Positions 36,201 through 49,324 of a DNA stretch of 64,000 nucleotides are shown one piece after another; the stretch's first letter is position 1; every line of letters starts with the position of its first letter. The notes under the pieces are model-generated. The model was not told where the DNA came from. It worked only from the letters and a program-made list of their open reading frames with translations, and did not search any database. This DNA is from Plantago major (Eukaryota; Streptophyta; Magnoliopsida; Lamiales; Plantaginaceae), in the NCBI GenBank assembly GCA_026545765.1, contig CM048839.1, forward strand, positions 62,307,677 to 62,371,676. Direction: 5' to 3'. The position numbers were made by a program, and so were the translations under genes.

Positions 36201-39200
36201 AAGCCAATTACTTGAGTATTAAGATGAACACTACAAAATAACTGGAAGAACAAAAACTAAAGCTACAAACAAATAATAGAATGCTTTAGCACCTCAAGGG
36301 ATTCTTCAGGTGGAAGGGAACTTAGAGCTCGTTCGAACAAAGCCCGAATATTTCTATCATCATTCAACCGGCACAAGAAATCTGCATATCTGCAATATCA
36401 AGGAAGTACATCACTTCATTGTGAAAGGATGCATATAGATGTGCATATATGACCTCTCTATATGGTGGCCCTCTGGCAGTGCCCATGATATTCTAAACAG
36501 TTAATATGCAGCCAGAAGCTATAAAAAGAGCAGGAGACTGTTAAAACACTCCATAAAAATGCAAAATGATAAATTTATGAACCTTGATGCGCACCGCAAT
36601 TGTTTGAATATATTTTTAGAAAGTGTGGACACAAAGTTGTGAGGAATAATATTTAAAAAAAACAAACCACACAGACGAAAAAAAAAAAAAAAATTGATCC
36701 GTCTCTTTATGTTGAGCAAGTCTTCTAAAAGACATGATTTTCCTAAATAATAAGAGAATCCACATCACATTAGTATAAATAAAGTGAGTCATCTCCTCAT
36801 ATTCAGAAAAAGAATGACTTTTAAAAGAAATTCACCTTTATGTTTTAGGCTTGTGTTAATATACTTTTCACTAAGGTTGTGTTTAGCAAAACTAGCTGAT
36901 TAGGTAGCTAATAAGCTTGCTGATTAGGTAGCTGGTAAACTAGCTGATAGGTTAATTTTTTTTAATTTAGGTGTTTAGAAAATTAGCTGATAAGCTAGCT
37001 GGTATTTGTAAAATGACATATAGGGGCATTACTCTTATTTTTATGTTCTTTAAAACTTTCTCATCGTATTATTTTAGTCCTTTTTTTTTAAAATAATAGT
37101 ACATCACATTTTTTGTCTAATTATTCATCATTATCTAATGAGATGGTGCAAGAAGAGGCAGCTCTATCATTTTCTAATGAGACCTTTCGAAGTTCCATAT
37201 CAATTCACACCTCAGCAATCAACATTCAAGTATTTCTGCAATAGATAGTTCTAAGTAATTTAGCTACACAATATTAACAGGGGGAAAAATGAAAAGAGAA
37301 ACTTACTCGAGAATGTATTTGGGTTCGTGCATAAAGCGTTTTAAACCTGCTTCAAATATGTTGTGTGCAAGCTGTAGGAAAACAATAGTCAGAACATAAT
37401 TAAAATTAGCAAATGCCAACTTGTCAAGTGAATCACATAGTGAGACTTTCAATATTAGGAATAAGTTACACAGAGAACAAAGCTTGTCTTTTTCTAATTT
37501 TATTTCTTAAATATTAGGGGATGCGGGGCATGAAGATGTGAGGACTGGCATCATAACATATTCATCATTGCAGTTTTATTAGCTTTGTTCTCCTTTTTTT
37601 AAATAAAGGAACAAGAATGGTTAGTTTTGTTTACAAAACAAAGAGTTTACGAGTCTATGACAGCTAGCAGACCCCTAAAGTTTATTATCAGTGAATGATA
37701 ATTTAAAAATAAAATAAAATGTACAATAACCAACTCCCACCTTGGAATCCTTATCCAGACAAAAGGCCATCATTGCATATGCAACATATATATGATAAGT
37801 ACAATTTGGAGATTTATGTGAATCCAGAAAGTATTTGCGGGCAGCCTCAACTCCTTCATTTCTTCTTAAAAAACGTATAAACTGCAAAGTAGACATGAAG
37901 AACAATTGAGAAAGGCAGAAAGCAAACTGAAGCAACCCCCCCACCCACAACCAATAAATAAATAATACACCAACCAATCATTTGAATTTACAGCAACATA
38001 AAACTGAACACACTTATAGAATTACTTTTTGGATTCACACTTATAGCAACCTAAGACTGGCATCATAACATATTCATCATTGCCGAATGAAAATAATACA
38101 ACTAATTCAAGCGATATAATCATATGCAAAAGGGACGTGAAGTTTATCATAAATAAACAAGCACTAGAATCACTTTTTGACAAGCCAAGACACACAAACA
38201 GCACACCACAAAGGAGTGGCTCCATGAGGTTTGAACCCCTTTACCACTTGGGTTAGAATTTAGGTGATGGCACATTTGGCGTTTCTTAAATTTATACTAT
38301 ATACTTAAGATTAAAAATGATGTTATTGCCATTGGCTTGAATTATAAAAAGAAACTTTTAGTTTTATGAAATGTTCAACTTCTATATTATGTAAGAATCA
38401 TGCATTAGAATTGTTTTCATATTGAACTAATGCAATCCACTGGGTATGTTGAGACGATTTTTTCCTTTAACTTATTATGTGCAGCAAAATTGTATACCTG
38501 GATGTGCGATAAAGCTGTTGCATTTACTTCATCAGCCATAAGAATTTCATATACTTTCTTCGTGGACTGCGGAAAAACGAAATCACAATTTAAAATAAGA
38601 TATCATTAGCTGAAATTGGTGTCTTGATTTCTTTGACCAGATAACCCTAAATAGCAATCACGTGGTGAGAGTGAAACCTGAATTGCTCCATGAGATTCTT
38701 CTAGCTCAGCAAATGCGTACTTGAGCATATCCGAATCTATCCAAGAAGCAAGAAAATGATTAAAACATTTATTATGAAAAAGCACAGAGAATCAGGGCAT
38801 CTCTCATTCCCAAAGATAACAGGTAAAACAGCTATGGAGTGTTAACACAAATTCTGAGATTGGGGAATAAGTTTGATGATAGAACAAATGCACGAGAAAT
38901 AGGAAAAACCTTGATGAGAATAGTACCAGGAAGAGCCTTCAATGCTCGCTGAAAAACTTTGATTGCAGAGTCCAAAGAACCACTTTTTTCATGCCACATG
39001 GCATAGTCATACCATATATCGGGGTAATGATATAAATACATGAGACACTGACAAAAAAAGTAAAAATGTGAGCAATGCTATTTTTCACCTTCCATATTTC
39101 TTCATAATAAACTTTTCACTGGCATATAGAACATAAAGGAAGATCAAGAAGCCAGTAGGAGAGTAATCTAAACATTATTACGTGAAGAACAAAATCAGTC

Positions 39201-42200
39201 CCCAAAGAATTTCCAGTACAATTGTTTCACAACGGACAAAAATATTGACAGCATACATAACCAGGTCTACATAAGGCAGTGATAGATAAAAAATGCATCA
39301 TGTTTAAATAAGTGTGTATGCACAGGCAACTATAGCTATTAAATGCATTGGAATTTGAAATATGATGTTAACACTAGGAACCCAACGAAACATTTCCAAT
39401 ATCAACCATTCATTATCCAAAATCCAGATGGCTGATAGATATTCAAACAGGAGGAAAATATAAAAAGCAGATTAAGCGAAGCAGGAACTCCACACCATGC
39501 TTTCATAAAAAAATGAGAACTTTGATACAACAGAAGGTAAAAATTGTTCTGTCACGAACAACCTTCAGAATAAGACTACCAGGAAGACAAACATTATTTC
39601 CAGCATACACCTCTTGTATCTTATCCAAGACCATAAGTTGCTATGTGATTAGCAAAACCTAATAACCTTAAAATATGAAGTTCACCAAGAATTTCAACTA
39701 TAAGACAATGCTTAAGGTCAAATTCCAGTTACAGTAACTTGAGCGGCAATCAATAAATTAAATGTCAATTCAATCCCATATCATAGTTTATCCATGCATC
39801 CAATTGCTACTTATTAGAGAAGTAATTTCATAGCATATATGACAAAGAATTTACTAGAAAACAGTACGTCTAAATGATCATAGGCGTACAAGTTTCAGCA
39901 TTGTAAAACATACACACACAAAAGGGGAAAATAAGAAAATTAAATAGGAGAGCTGCAAATTGATTGATTTTAACAGTTATGGCTCCAGTACCTGCTCATA
40001 AGCAAATGAAATCCTTTTGTTTGCAGATGCATTGTCAATTCTCTGGGGGTTAGCTCTGTAAACAAGTTTTATAATCAGATACTGAAACAAATGGAACGCA
40101 CTAGCAATGGTGTTTGAAAATGATAGGATACAAACTAACTTCTCAAATTTTAATAATTTCTTCCACGCCATCCATTGCATTTCCTCCTGTGAATGAATAG
40201 CCATAATTAACTTTAGTAAATCATTGAGTTGGGAACATATTACTTGGATATAAATCAAGCATTCATAAAGTATCATGAAGGTGTTTTGCATGAGATTCTT
40301 GAAAAGTACTTTTGGCTTTTTACTGGATGATAAGTCATTTTGCAGTGGTTACAAGCATAGTTTTCAGCTTCTATCTGACTTTTGATAAGGCAGAATAAGC
40401 TTGCGTTTGCAAATACATTGTTGAAGTGCTTATGCAAAAAAAAAATCCAACTTACAAGCCAATCCAAGTCATCTATTTTTCTAACTCTAAAAGCATTCTT
40501 GGGCTGTTTGGTTGCCCTGTTTGTTTCTGCATCTCTAAAGGAGTTAAACTGCTGTAAGTTGAAAGCATCAGAGGAGATCCTAAAGGTGGTGAAAGCAGAA
40601 AAAGTTTCTTTAGTGCGGATGCCAAAATCTCTATAGTTTTTTTTAAAAGAAGCTTCTTTCAGCTATAAGCAAAAGTAAGCCCAAAATTGAATAAGCATTT
40701 AAAACACAACCTAAGTAGAAGCCCAATGAGAAGTTAGAAGCATCGTCTTAGTTGCAGTTAGGAACTGCTTAAATTGCTTTTAAAGCCTGGGCACACCACC
40801 AAACCCCCCCCCCCCCCTCCTTATATCCTTTCTCAGAGATGTTGCTAATAACAATACAAAATTACTCAAATATATAATCAAGAATTAAAATTTCACCTAC
40901 AGTGATTGGGTGTAAGAAAACGAGTACCTTAGAAGAACCTGAAGGAGGAACAGCCAGTATATTCCAATCAATTTCACCAACGAACTTCTTACGCTCCCTG
41001 TAAACAGCCCTTGCACTATTAAATTTTGGTTGAAATTCAGCCACCAAACCCTTTGCCTACAACATATATTACTCTCACGTCAGTACATACAGCTTACATC
41101 AAATACAGGATCTTCGCAGGTTTAGTTTCCTCACAAGTCACGAATGAACTTTCCAGGTTCCTAGATGTTCATCCAAAATGAGGTATTTATTTTATTGACA
41201 CATTGTAGCTGCTATAAAACGGACCTCATCAACTTCCACATGGAAACACTCGGCTATTGTGCATAGTAAGTCAAAGTTTATACTCTTCTACCACCAACAA
41301 AGTTGTTTAAACAAATTGCAACCAAATGAGCACTTACATTATCAGCAGTTAACCAGTTACCATCAGTAAGCATTCGAAATAATACACTGAAACGGTAGCA
41401 TATGTATATATTACCATGAAAAATGGTTATATTAACAAATTCCAGTTTACAATTTTGTTTATTAACCTTAGAAATTGTGCTTAATTGTACCATTATTCAA
41501 ATCATAACACATGAATCAATTTTTAGCAAGTAAAAGCTACTTGATTAATGAGTAATTAGTCCTAGATGTATTGTTCTCGACTGAAGTGCCTTTTGACTTA
41601 TGCAGTTTTATACGACAGCTGTTTCTAACAGCTTATTACAAATGCTTTCTCTTCCAAGCATAATTCTTGCAATAAAGATTTGTAGTAATGTTCGAATTAC
41701 CGAACAAAATATTTCATTCATGAATCACTGAATCATGACATGTATTATACAATGATTGACTTATCAGTTTGGACATGTTTCAATGAAAGTGTCCTGTTCT
41801 TTTGACATGTATGGATATTTGACCCTTCCACTTTGACAATAGGTTATAATTAATGTTTGTTGATATCAGATATTTGAGGTCAATTGTTAATTTAGAGATA
41901 ATGCCTGGTTATTCTTCTGAGCATCAATATACTTGCAATAAGGTATCCATTTGTTTATAAAGAATGTTGGTAGTTACCATGGTTTTTGGCACAATAAGCG
42001 GAAAGAAAAAATTTCACCACTCACAAACACTACGTTATGCCGTAAGGTGTTTCCTGAACCATTACCATCAGTCCTTATACCTAAATTGCAAAAGTAAAGA
42101 GCAAGGCATTACACGCCCAAATTTTCAGCAATGTGAGACTATACCAGCGCACGGCTAACTGAATTCTCAAAATTCTCATAGTCCCTCCAAAGCTGTTCAA

Positions 42201-44494
42201 CATGATGAGTAGGCATGACAACAGCCCTTTGATATATCTTACGTATGGCAGTCATCCGATGAGATTCTTCCTGTGTTGTTTGGGCCTGTTAATTATCTAG
42301 TCAGTGCCGTACAGAATGGAGCAAAGTAACTTGTACAGAAGTAATAAACATATGAAAAGAAAACATTCACTAACTGGCAAGGATCTCATATATGCAATGT
42401 ACTCCATCCATACAGGACCAGATGCAATATCAGCTCCTACACATAATAAACTAAAGTTGGAAGGCATAAAGAGATACAATACCACAAGTATGCAAACACC
42501 TTCAAATAACTTGGGATACAAATTATATCAACCAACGATGAGGACAATTGCATGATATGATCCCATGACAAGTCGAAGAATACTTGATTCATAGTTTGCA
42601 ATAATGATTTTACATGTCCAATTCAGGTCAAATGGGTACCTAATCTTATCAAGCATTGGATAATTTCATATTCTTTCAGGGACATCAGTCTTACCTGTAT
42701 ATCTCTAAAACTTATTATCTTTTGGAGTCTGACGCCCATGGTTATCAATTATTTCCATTGAAAGTTACAACGAGTTCAGTTATTGGAAGAGAAATACGGG
42801 AAATTAAAGAATGAAACCGTCAAACCGATGTACAGCTTGACCATCCTGAGAAGTATTATCAGGACCATAACTTACCAACATGATTAAGCATGAAATCATA
42901 AGCCCTCTTAGTCTCTTCCTGACCCTCTATTCCCTTCTTGTCATTTACTTTCCTTATGAAGCGGATGTAGCAGCTCCTTCAGTACAAAATTGTGAAAACA
43001 CTATCAAATTTCAAATATGTAGTTTTTGAAGTGTCACGAGAAGTGGAAAAGCACTATACAAAGACAGTACGTGAATTAGAAAAAACATGCTTCTGGTAAG
43101 ACTAGGGAAAAACACAATATTCACTCAATTGCCAAAAACAATTCCATCCTACTGCCAAAACCAACACCAAAGCATGAAGCAAAGTGAATAAAATATATAC
43201 CAAAGAGGAACCTGCAAACAATTCATAAGGCAACGGCTAAATACTTGTCTTGTTGCTTCATCATTATTCACAGCCATGTATGCTTCAACATACTGCTTCC
43301 AATATTTTGCCTATAAACAGAAAAGGGAAATAAAGATAATATTATCATGCTATAGCTCAGCAGCTGTCAGTTGAAGCATATGAATTTTCATATATAACAT
43401 GAAAGAATGGTCGTATCGAGACTAGAAGAACACAATCAAAGCCTTAGTGTTAGGCAAAGACGGCTAATAGTAAGAGTAAGCATTCAGAGAAACAGATAAG
43501 AATGCTTATACATTAAAAACATCCCCAAGTTGAGATAAACAGATAAGATTGAGAGAAACTTATAACAGAGAATTAGGAGAAAGAGATAAGACTTGAGAGT
43601 GCTTATACATTAAAAAAAATCCCCCAAGTTGTTAGCAAACTTGAAACAATGTGCTCAGCAGGCTAGCATTACTCGCAGAACCAAAGCCAATCTTTGGCTT
43701 ATTACTAAGTTTTTAAATCTTCCATAACAAGTAGTCTTTGTTCCTTTTCCTTACATGTCATAGGATCTCCATGGTATTATACTGAAGATGTTGTTGAGGT
43801 ATATTAACGTATATCTAGACGTTGGCAAGTATAAAAACACTAATCTTTCAGGTTTGATGGTTGGACTAAAGTGCTTATATGCAAGAGCCATATCAACTAC
43901 AACACGAATCATGACATTGGCAAAGATACAAGGTAGAAAGGGGCTGACCGAAGTGGGAAAATTGGCCAGAAGTTGCTCATATATTGGTACTGCATCAGTA
44001 ATCGGCAGTCGCTGAAGAAAACAATTATCAATGAGCACGGAGCTGCGTTATGATAAAAGTCTAGACGTAGCATACGTAACAAGTTAAAAAAATTACCAAT
44101 GCATCATTTGCAAGAGCTTCTGCAGCTTCGGTATTGTACTTGTGTGCGTTTGCGTCTGGCAAGCAAGATAAAGAGTTAACCAAGTAATGTGTAAATTAGA
44201 AAGAGTGGAGTCTAAGCGACGAAACTATCCGAATAATTGGAATCGAAACGAAGAGTAACATTCCTAAGCAAAACTAAAACCTGCTAAGCAAACAACTCTC
44301 TGCCTAACCAAGCGCAAATTAGTTGGTAACAAACAACAGGAAAGAAGCTGCTTGTATAAGAGAATTGGGAAAATTAAAGCTGGAAATTAGCTAGGTTAAT
44401 GAACAAGAGTGGGAATTTGAAAGTGTAATTCGAATTAAAAGAAAATAATTAATTGCTTACCGGAAAGTGGTGGTGAATTTGATTGGTTCACCAT
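33205..44494 (-). CDS. CSTF77: Cleavage stimulation factor subunit 77 (CstF77/CSTF3)
   Basis: This is a nuclear mRNA 3'-end processing factor. CstF77 dimerises through HAT repeats, bridges CstF64 and CstF50, and helps CPSF define cleavage and polyadenylation sites. Exons in transcript order: 44461-44494, 44097-44155, 43949-44011, 43201-43310, 42876-42976, 42375-42436, 42145-42285, 40928-41056, 40140-40186, 39992-40055, 38927-39047, 38678-38736, 38498-38566, 37741-37881, 37307-37371, 36293-36389, 35126-35185, 34650-34802, 34439-34502, 34258-34359, 33945-34094, 33591-33767, 33205-33407. All 22 introns are GT-AG. The exons sum to 2271 nt, an open frame of 757 codons including the stop. Arabidopsis CstF77 is about 734 aa. 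HAT repeats span about residues 20-560 (VYRERKKF, CLMYLYHYPDIWYDYA, FLRRNEGVEAARKYFLD, RLNDDRNIRALFERALS). The C-terminus keeps KIVYPDTSRMVIY and LPPALANFAVSLPPVEG-PDVDF, the hinge/monkeytail segment that contacts CstF64, and ends in a G/S/R-rich tail. The start MVNQSNSPP is the first ATG in frame. The gene looks intact. Confidence 0.97.
35503..35824 (+). mobile_element. 5'-truncated LINE (L1-type) in CstF77 intron 16
   Basis: On the plus strand, antisense to the host gene, a frame encodes CWINRKCNLVADKLAKLA, typical of the RNase H end of plant L1 LINEs. It is followed by the 3' end and an A-run at 35800-35817. AATAAAGATGT at 35492-35502 and again at 35825-35835 is a plausible 11 bp target duplication. 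Only the last ~320 bp of the element are present. It lies between exons 17 (35126-35185) and 16 (36293-36389), away from both splice sites. Confidence 0.82.
36886..37035. repeat. AGCTGATNAG-rich repeat, MITE-like, in CstF77 intron 15
   Basis: AGCTGATTAG, GCTGATTAGGTAGCTGG, AGCTGATAGG and AGCTGATAAGCTAGCTGG recur within 150 bp. The block starts AGGTTGTGTTTAGC, resembling the ends of short non-autonomous plant DNA transposons. I could not define both termini or a target duplication. Confidence 0.4.
40270..40720. repeat. Probable decayed MITE cluster in CstF77 intron 8
   Basis: The block has AAGTACTTTTGGCTTTT, GAATAAGCTTGCG, GAAGTGCTTATGC, AGAAGCTTCTTT and AAGCCCAAAATTG elements in both orientations, and TTGGGCTGTTTGGTTGCC, a typical opening of non-autonomous hAT-like elements. 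The boundaries are unclear. A C-run (40806-40818) follows. Confidence 0.4.
43503..43635. repeat. Direct repeat pair in CstF77 intron 3
   Basis: GCTTATACATTAAAAA followed by ATCCCC(C)AAGTTG occurs at about 43505-43535 and again at about 43601-43633, each preceded by an AGATAAG segment. It looks like a local duplication in the intron. No coding or RNA function is apparent. Confidence 0.55.
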
Positions 44495-44775
44495 GAATAA
44501 TCGAGAAACAGAAATTTTTCGAAATCGAAGAAGAATTCTTTTCAGGATTGCTTAAGTTAGTTTCAGTAGCCGCATCAATGGGGATTTGGATTTTGGGGAC
44601 CTTCAGTTGGCCATTTTTTAAATAAAAATTCCACTTAGGTACCGGGCTATTGGCCTCCCTAAAATCTAATCGACCCGTTTTTATAGTTTTTTTATTTTTT
44701 TCTTTAAGTCTTTTGATTTTTCTATACAATAGGAAAGATTATACTACTAGTGTAATATATATAGGCATGTCAAAC
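44495..44775 (-). promoter_or_regulatory. CstF77 5' flank (promoter and 5' UTR region)
   Basis: About 280 bp separate the CstF77 ATG from the LINE-like tail at 44776, so the core promoter and 5' UTR probably lie here. A 90 aa minus-strand frame (44457-44729) overlaps the start out of frame. It would be an upstream ORF only if transcription begins right of 44729. No clear TATA box is seen. Confidence 0.4.
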
Positions 44776-45085
44776 TTTTTTTTTTTGAAAAAGTACTTCA
44801 TTAAACTAAAATTAAAGTGGTGCAGATCTAATAGAGGTACTAGTATCTTTAGCTATTACAACCGAAAGCCACGATGGGCAAGTATCCCAAACATAATGAA
44901 AACAAAAGTTACTAGTCTTTACAAGCCAAATTTAAAGTTTTTCCCGAGCCAAAAGATAAATTGCTTGCTTCAGCCATTGAATTTTCTTCTCGGTAGACAA
45001 AAGATACTTGTACTGCTCATATTCTTCTCATGAGTGTGATTGCTTCATCTAGGGCCAGATGTTGGTGCGGTGTTGCTGCAACATG
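44776..45085 (-). mobile_element. LINE-like 3' tail upstream of CstF77
   Basis: Read on the minus strand, a non-coding 3' end runs through TGCCCATCGTGGCTTTCGG and TTTAATGAAGTACTTTTTC into an A-run (plus T-run 44776-44786). I recognise this as resembling the 3' ends of plant LINEs. CATGTCAAAC beside the A-run and CATGTTTAAAC near 45086 may be diverged target duplications. There is no coding capacity. Confidence 0.55.
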
Positions 45086-45100
45086 CATGTTTAAACATGC
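45085..45100. other. Perfect 16 bp palindrome
   Basis: GCATGTTTAAACATGC is fully self-complementary. It sits at the right edge of the LINE-like tail. Function unknown. Confidence 0.6.
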
Positions 45101-45688
45101 AATGAGAAATTTTGAATCAGTTTATACTGTCATAATTGTAAACCAAACACTTGTATTGAAGTAATATGATTTTTCCTAATATTTAGGAAAATCAGGTATT
45201 TTTCAAGAATCAACCAAACTCCATAAATGAATACTGTATAAAGGAATAAACTCATTATAATAATAAAAAATTTTGGTCCCAACTTGTGACCAGTTATAAA
45301 TAAGAATAAACTCCACATTATAATATTCCATGACCTTTTCAGGTCCTGTCTTAAGTAATTATACCCCCTTATAGTAATAAATGGCATAATATTCGATAAA
45401 AATAATTATGTACTTAGTATATTACTTATAGTAATATATGTTTTTCATTGCATGAAGTTTATGCAAAATATTTATCTAAAAGTTGTCTATGATACATAGT
45501 GACTTAAACTTGTGAGTGATAAGCACATCTTTTTAGCTTCCGTGCAATTAGTAGTTGATCTATATATGTGAACCTTCCTGTAGCACCTAAAACATCTCTA
45601 ACTTGTCAAGTAGGTTCGAAGCTTATTGGCATGAAACTTCTGCTACTTCCGTGCTATCGTCTTCCGAATTATCCCCCTCCACTTCGTG
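45101..45688. other. Intergenic, AT-rich
   Basis: I see no gene or RNA. The 85 aa minus frame is low complexity and hydrophobic, without recognisable features. Confidence 0.45.
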
Positions 45689-47303
45689 CCCGTTTGGTTT
45701 GAGGGGTTTTTGGGGGTTTTTGTCCGAATACCCTCAATAATCCAGTTTGGTTGCCTTTTTGTCGACCCGAAAAAATGGATTATTTGAAATAATCCAATTT
45801 CTCCAGCCCGCCTCAAGCCCTCAAATTTGTACATGAATAATCCAATTTCAAATACCTTCTATGAGGAGGTATTTACTTTTGGATTATCTTCTTTCTCGTG
45901 AAATGTCTAATTTTATACAAACTTCCCATCAATTACTAAATATGCCATCCCAATCCAAGAACATCAATCGATTCACATCAATGCACTTTTTTTTTTCCTT
46001 CCTAATTTCCACCTTCCATTTCTTCTTTTATATTTTCCTAGTTTTGCACTCTTTCTTTTTCATTTTTTCCGTTTCCTGCTTTCCACCTTCCTTTTTTTTT
46101 CCCAATAGTTTCCTAGTTTTGCACCCTTTCTTTTCATTTTGTACCCCTATAATATTTATTTCTCTTTTCTACTCATTTACTCATTAGACCTTTTATACTT
46201 TTGTTTTTTGGCGTATCTTATGTATTTACATCAAAATTAATTTTGTTTGTTTAAGAGTATAACCAACTTTTTTATAAGAATGATTAAACAAAACAATACT
46301 AATAATTAAAAAATTAGTTAGTGTTGGTTACGAGAATAACGATGATAATTTAGAGTGGTCGGTTCAAAAACGTTTTTTCTTCATCATTTTTTGAAAAAAT
46401 ATTCTAGCATATTAAATATGTGCAAATTTTGACAGAATATAGGCAGAGTATATATGTGTTTTGAATACAAAATATGCATCGTTAATTACATATATGTGTT
46501 TTTTTTACTTTATATATTATAAAAACAATATTTATATAATTAAAAGTTTGAGTTTTTATTTGTGTCGTACCTGACCTAAAATTCTGGCTCCGTCACTGAC
46601 TTTGGCGTTTTACATGCTTTACACTTTTATGTTTAAAATGTAGGAAAATTTATGTTTAGATGGGATGATAAACATATGCGCTGTCGATTCAATCGCCAAA
46701 AATAATTATTCTATGCATGAGATGAAAAATATGGGATTATAAATTTCACTCATATGAAATATCGATCTTATAAGGAAACATGTATTTCGTTAAGATAATT
46801 ATTACACAGATTATAAACAATATCTATAAACTAAATTTTAATGGTCAAGTCATATAAATTCAAAATCGATGCCAAAGTTATCAACAATGGCAATGTAACT
46901 ATGGATGCAATAATTTCAAAGATTTTCGGATAATTTTGTATACGAAATTCATATTATCAAAATTCCAAAATTTCCCGATTAAACACGAGAAGGTGGTAAA
47001 AATTTGCTCCCCTAAAATTATGTTCACATGTCATTTTCACTAAATCAAATTGAAAATCAAACTCGATTTTATACAATAAGTGGGAAAGCATAGAGGTATA
47101 TCAGTAATTCCACTTTGCTTTATCTTACTGAATAATCCAAAATCAATTCAGAACCAAACTGAATTTTATTGAAAATAGTTCAATTCGTAGAGTCCAACCA
47201 AACAAGATTTTTAGGCGAAAACCCCCAAACATAATCCAATTCCTTAAATGGGCCGAATAATCCAGTTTTGCAAAATGAAATACTCCTTTTCAAACCAAAC
47301 GGG
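45689..47303. mobile_element. Non-autonomous DNA transposon with CCCGTTTGGTTTGA ends
   Basis: Inverted termini CCCGTTTGGTTTGA (45689-45702) and TCAAACCAAACGGG (47290-47303) bound 1615 bp. CTTCGTG and CTTCTTG flank it (6 of 7 match), a possible target duplication. AATAATCCA(A/G)TTT recurs near both ends (about 45745, 45788, 45836, 47129, 47231, 47253), as expected of subterminal transposase-binding repeats. The interior is AT-rich without a transposase. The superfamily is unsure, possibly hAT-like or Mutator-like. Confidence 0.7.
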
Positions 47304-47310
47304 CTTCTTG

Positions 47311-48504
47311 TAATTGATGTGATGATTTCGTCATAAGTTAAAAACATCCACAATTTGTTATCCCCTCTGGTTCTTGTCTAATAGATAATTTTTACTTAGA
47401 GAATTTTTTTTTACACTAATAACTTTTGCCCGTCTTTGAACTTACCCTACAACCTTTTTATTTATTTTTTGCATTTCACACCAAAACGTTTAGCAAAATT
47501 TTGACGTTACACTAAAAATTGACGGCCGTTAAGTTTGTATATTAAATCACACAAAAACCTTTTCAAAAATTTGCATCTACTACCAAAACCTTTTTCAAGT
47601 TTTTTAAATCACACCAGAACCTTTCTTGATTGGTTTGAGTTATCAAAATATTGTTCGCATAAATTGTTTGGGGTTGTTGGTCTAGTGTGGTGGTTGGATT
47701 ATGCATCGTATTCGCCGTGACTTTTGCTTTTTGCAATCAAATTTTTCATAGAATATGTTGGTTCAGTGTAGAAATTTAAGACACTGCATATGTGCCTCTG
47801 TCAATTGTGTATCTTTCTGCATTTTGATCTAAAAAATGACACAAAGCTACTCATATATGTGGAAGGAGCATATATTTTTTGTGCCTTCTTTTTTGTAATT
47901 TTATTGAAGAAACTAGGAGGGATGGAATGTTAAGAGAGCTCGAACACTTAGTTTTATAGATAGAAGAAAACATATGTATGCAAAATAATATACTAATAAA
48001 TTTTGTCATTTATTATCCGTGTACTCTGGAATTTGACATTCACCAGATAATTATGCAGTTTCTTATTGTTATATTTATCATAAAATAAAATTATTGTTAT
48101 ATTTAGCAAACAAAGGAAGAAAGTGTGTTTGGTAGACAAATACACTAGTGTATCATGTTTATGGAATGAGTGATAAGAGTTGATCATTCTCTTTTAAGTT
48201 TAATAGATGATCGTTAATATTGTCTCAAGTGATATTTATTTTGGGACTAAGTTCAAAGCATAATAATAACAATAATGACGAGGACGACAACAACAACAGC
48301 AACATCAATTCTATGGGAAGGAGGTTTGTTGTTTAGCTTTTGTGGTTGTAAAGTAAAGCGTCATTGTTGGTTTGTGATTCACATTGTAATCCTTGTTTTC
48401 CTGAACACTTATGGTGTTCTTTTGGTTGGAATAAATTTTAAAAATTTTAAAAAAATAGTTATTATTATTATATAGAAAGGTTTCGGTGGCGACGAGTACA
48501 AGTT
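47311..48504. other. Intergenic, AT-rich
   Basis: No gene is recognised. A simple-sequence stretch of AAT/AAC/ACG trinucleotides lies at 48260-48305. Short frames on both strands look like chance. Confidence 0.5.
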
Positions 48505-49324
48505 TTTGATCGTTTGAGATCGTTTTGGGCATTTCCAAATACTACCTATAAACCAACGCGGGGCTGATTATGCGTATGCTATGAGGGTTGATGGTTATGT
48601 TCTCAAATTGCATGCCAAATACTACCAATAAACCAGTCGTGTGCGGTTCTCGTATGTTGTGAGGGTTGATGGGGTGTACTCCAAACCGACACGCACAAAA
48701 GTGCGGATCTTTAGCAACCTATTGGGGAACACTTGCAAAATTGAGATCAAAAAAAGAAAAAAAAGAGAAAATCTGTGCAAAAAGAGCAAAGCACAAGAAA
48801 AAATAGAAATAAAACGTGCAAAAAGAGCAAAGTACGAGAACGTTTCACCAAAAAGTCCTTTCTGACTCGTTTGAATTGAGTGCAAAAGCATGTAATATTA
48901 GTGGCATCTTTGTGACGTTTGTCGTCACATTCATAAGTTAAGTCTTGAGCGATACCTTTATTTACTGGACACTTCCTGAAGAGTGACTTGAGTTGTACTT
49001 ATATTATCCGTTTTGTGAGGAACTGCTAGGGTAAGTCGAAATTCTATTTACTTGTGAACCGGAAGATTGTGATCTTTGCTAAGCTACTTGCCAACGTTAA
49101 GGGGGATACAAGTTTATATCAGTTTAAGCCTTGATTCTTGTAATAATTGTTCCGGTATCTTGTTGGTTGAACTCTTCTGTGTTTTGTCGTGTCTTTGTGT
49201 TTTTCTTTTCTAGGGCGTTTTAGAGTCTTGTTTGCTCGAGGGCGAGCAAAGATTCGGTTTGGGGAGTTTGATGAGTCGATATTTTAACGACTCATTTAGC
49301 CTTTTTAGTTCATTTTCACGTTTT

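Noticed and set aside
43311-43948. Possible intronic polyadenylation in CstF77 intron 3, as used for autoregulation in vertebrates
   Set aside because: I looked for AATAAA on the minus strand in this intron and found none. Nothing else supports it.
44457-44729. 90 aa minus-strand ORF overlapping the CstF77 start
   Set aside because: It is out of frame with CstF77, lies in the 5' flank and intron 1, and has no domain. It is at most an upstream ORF.
45861-46187. 108 aa plus-strand ORF rich in F, S and L
   Set aside because: It is pyrimidine-rich low-complexity DNA inside the non-autonomous transposon. It has no features of a real membrane protein beyond composition.
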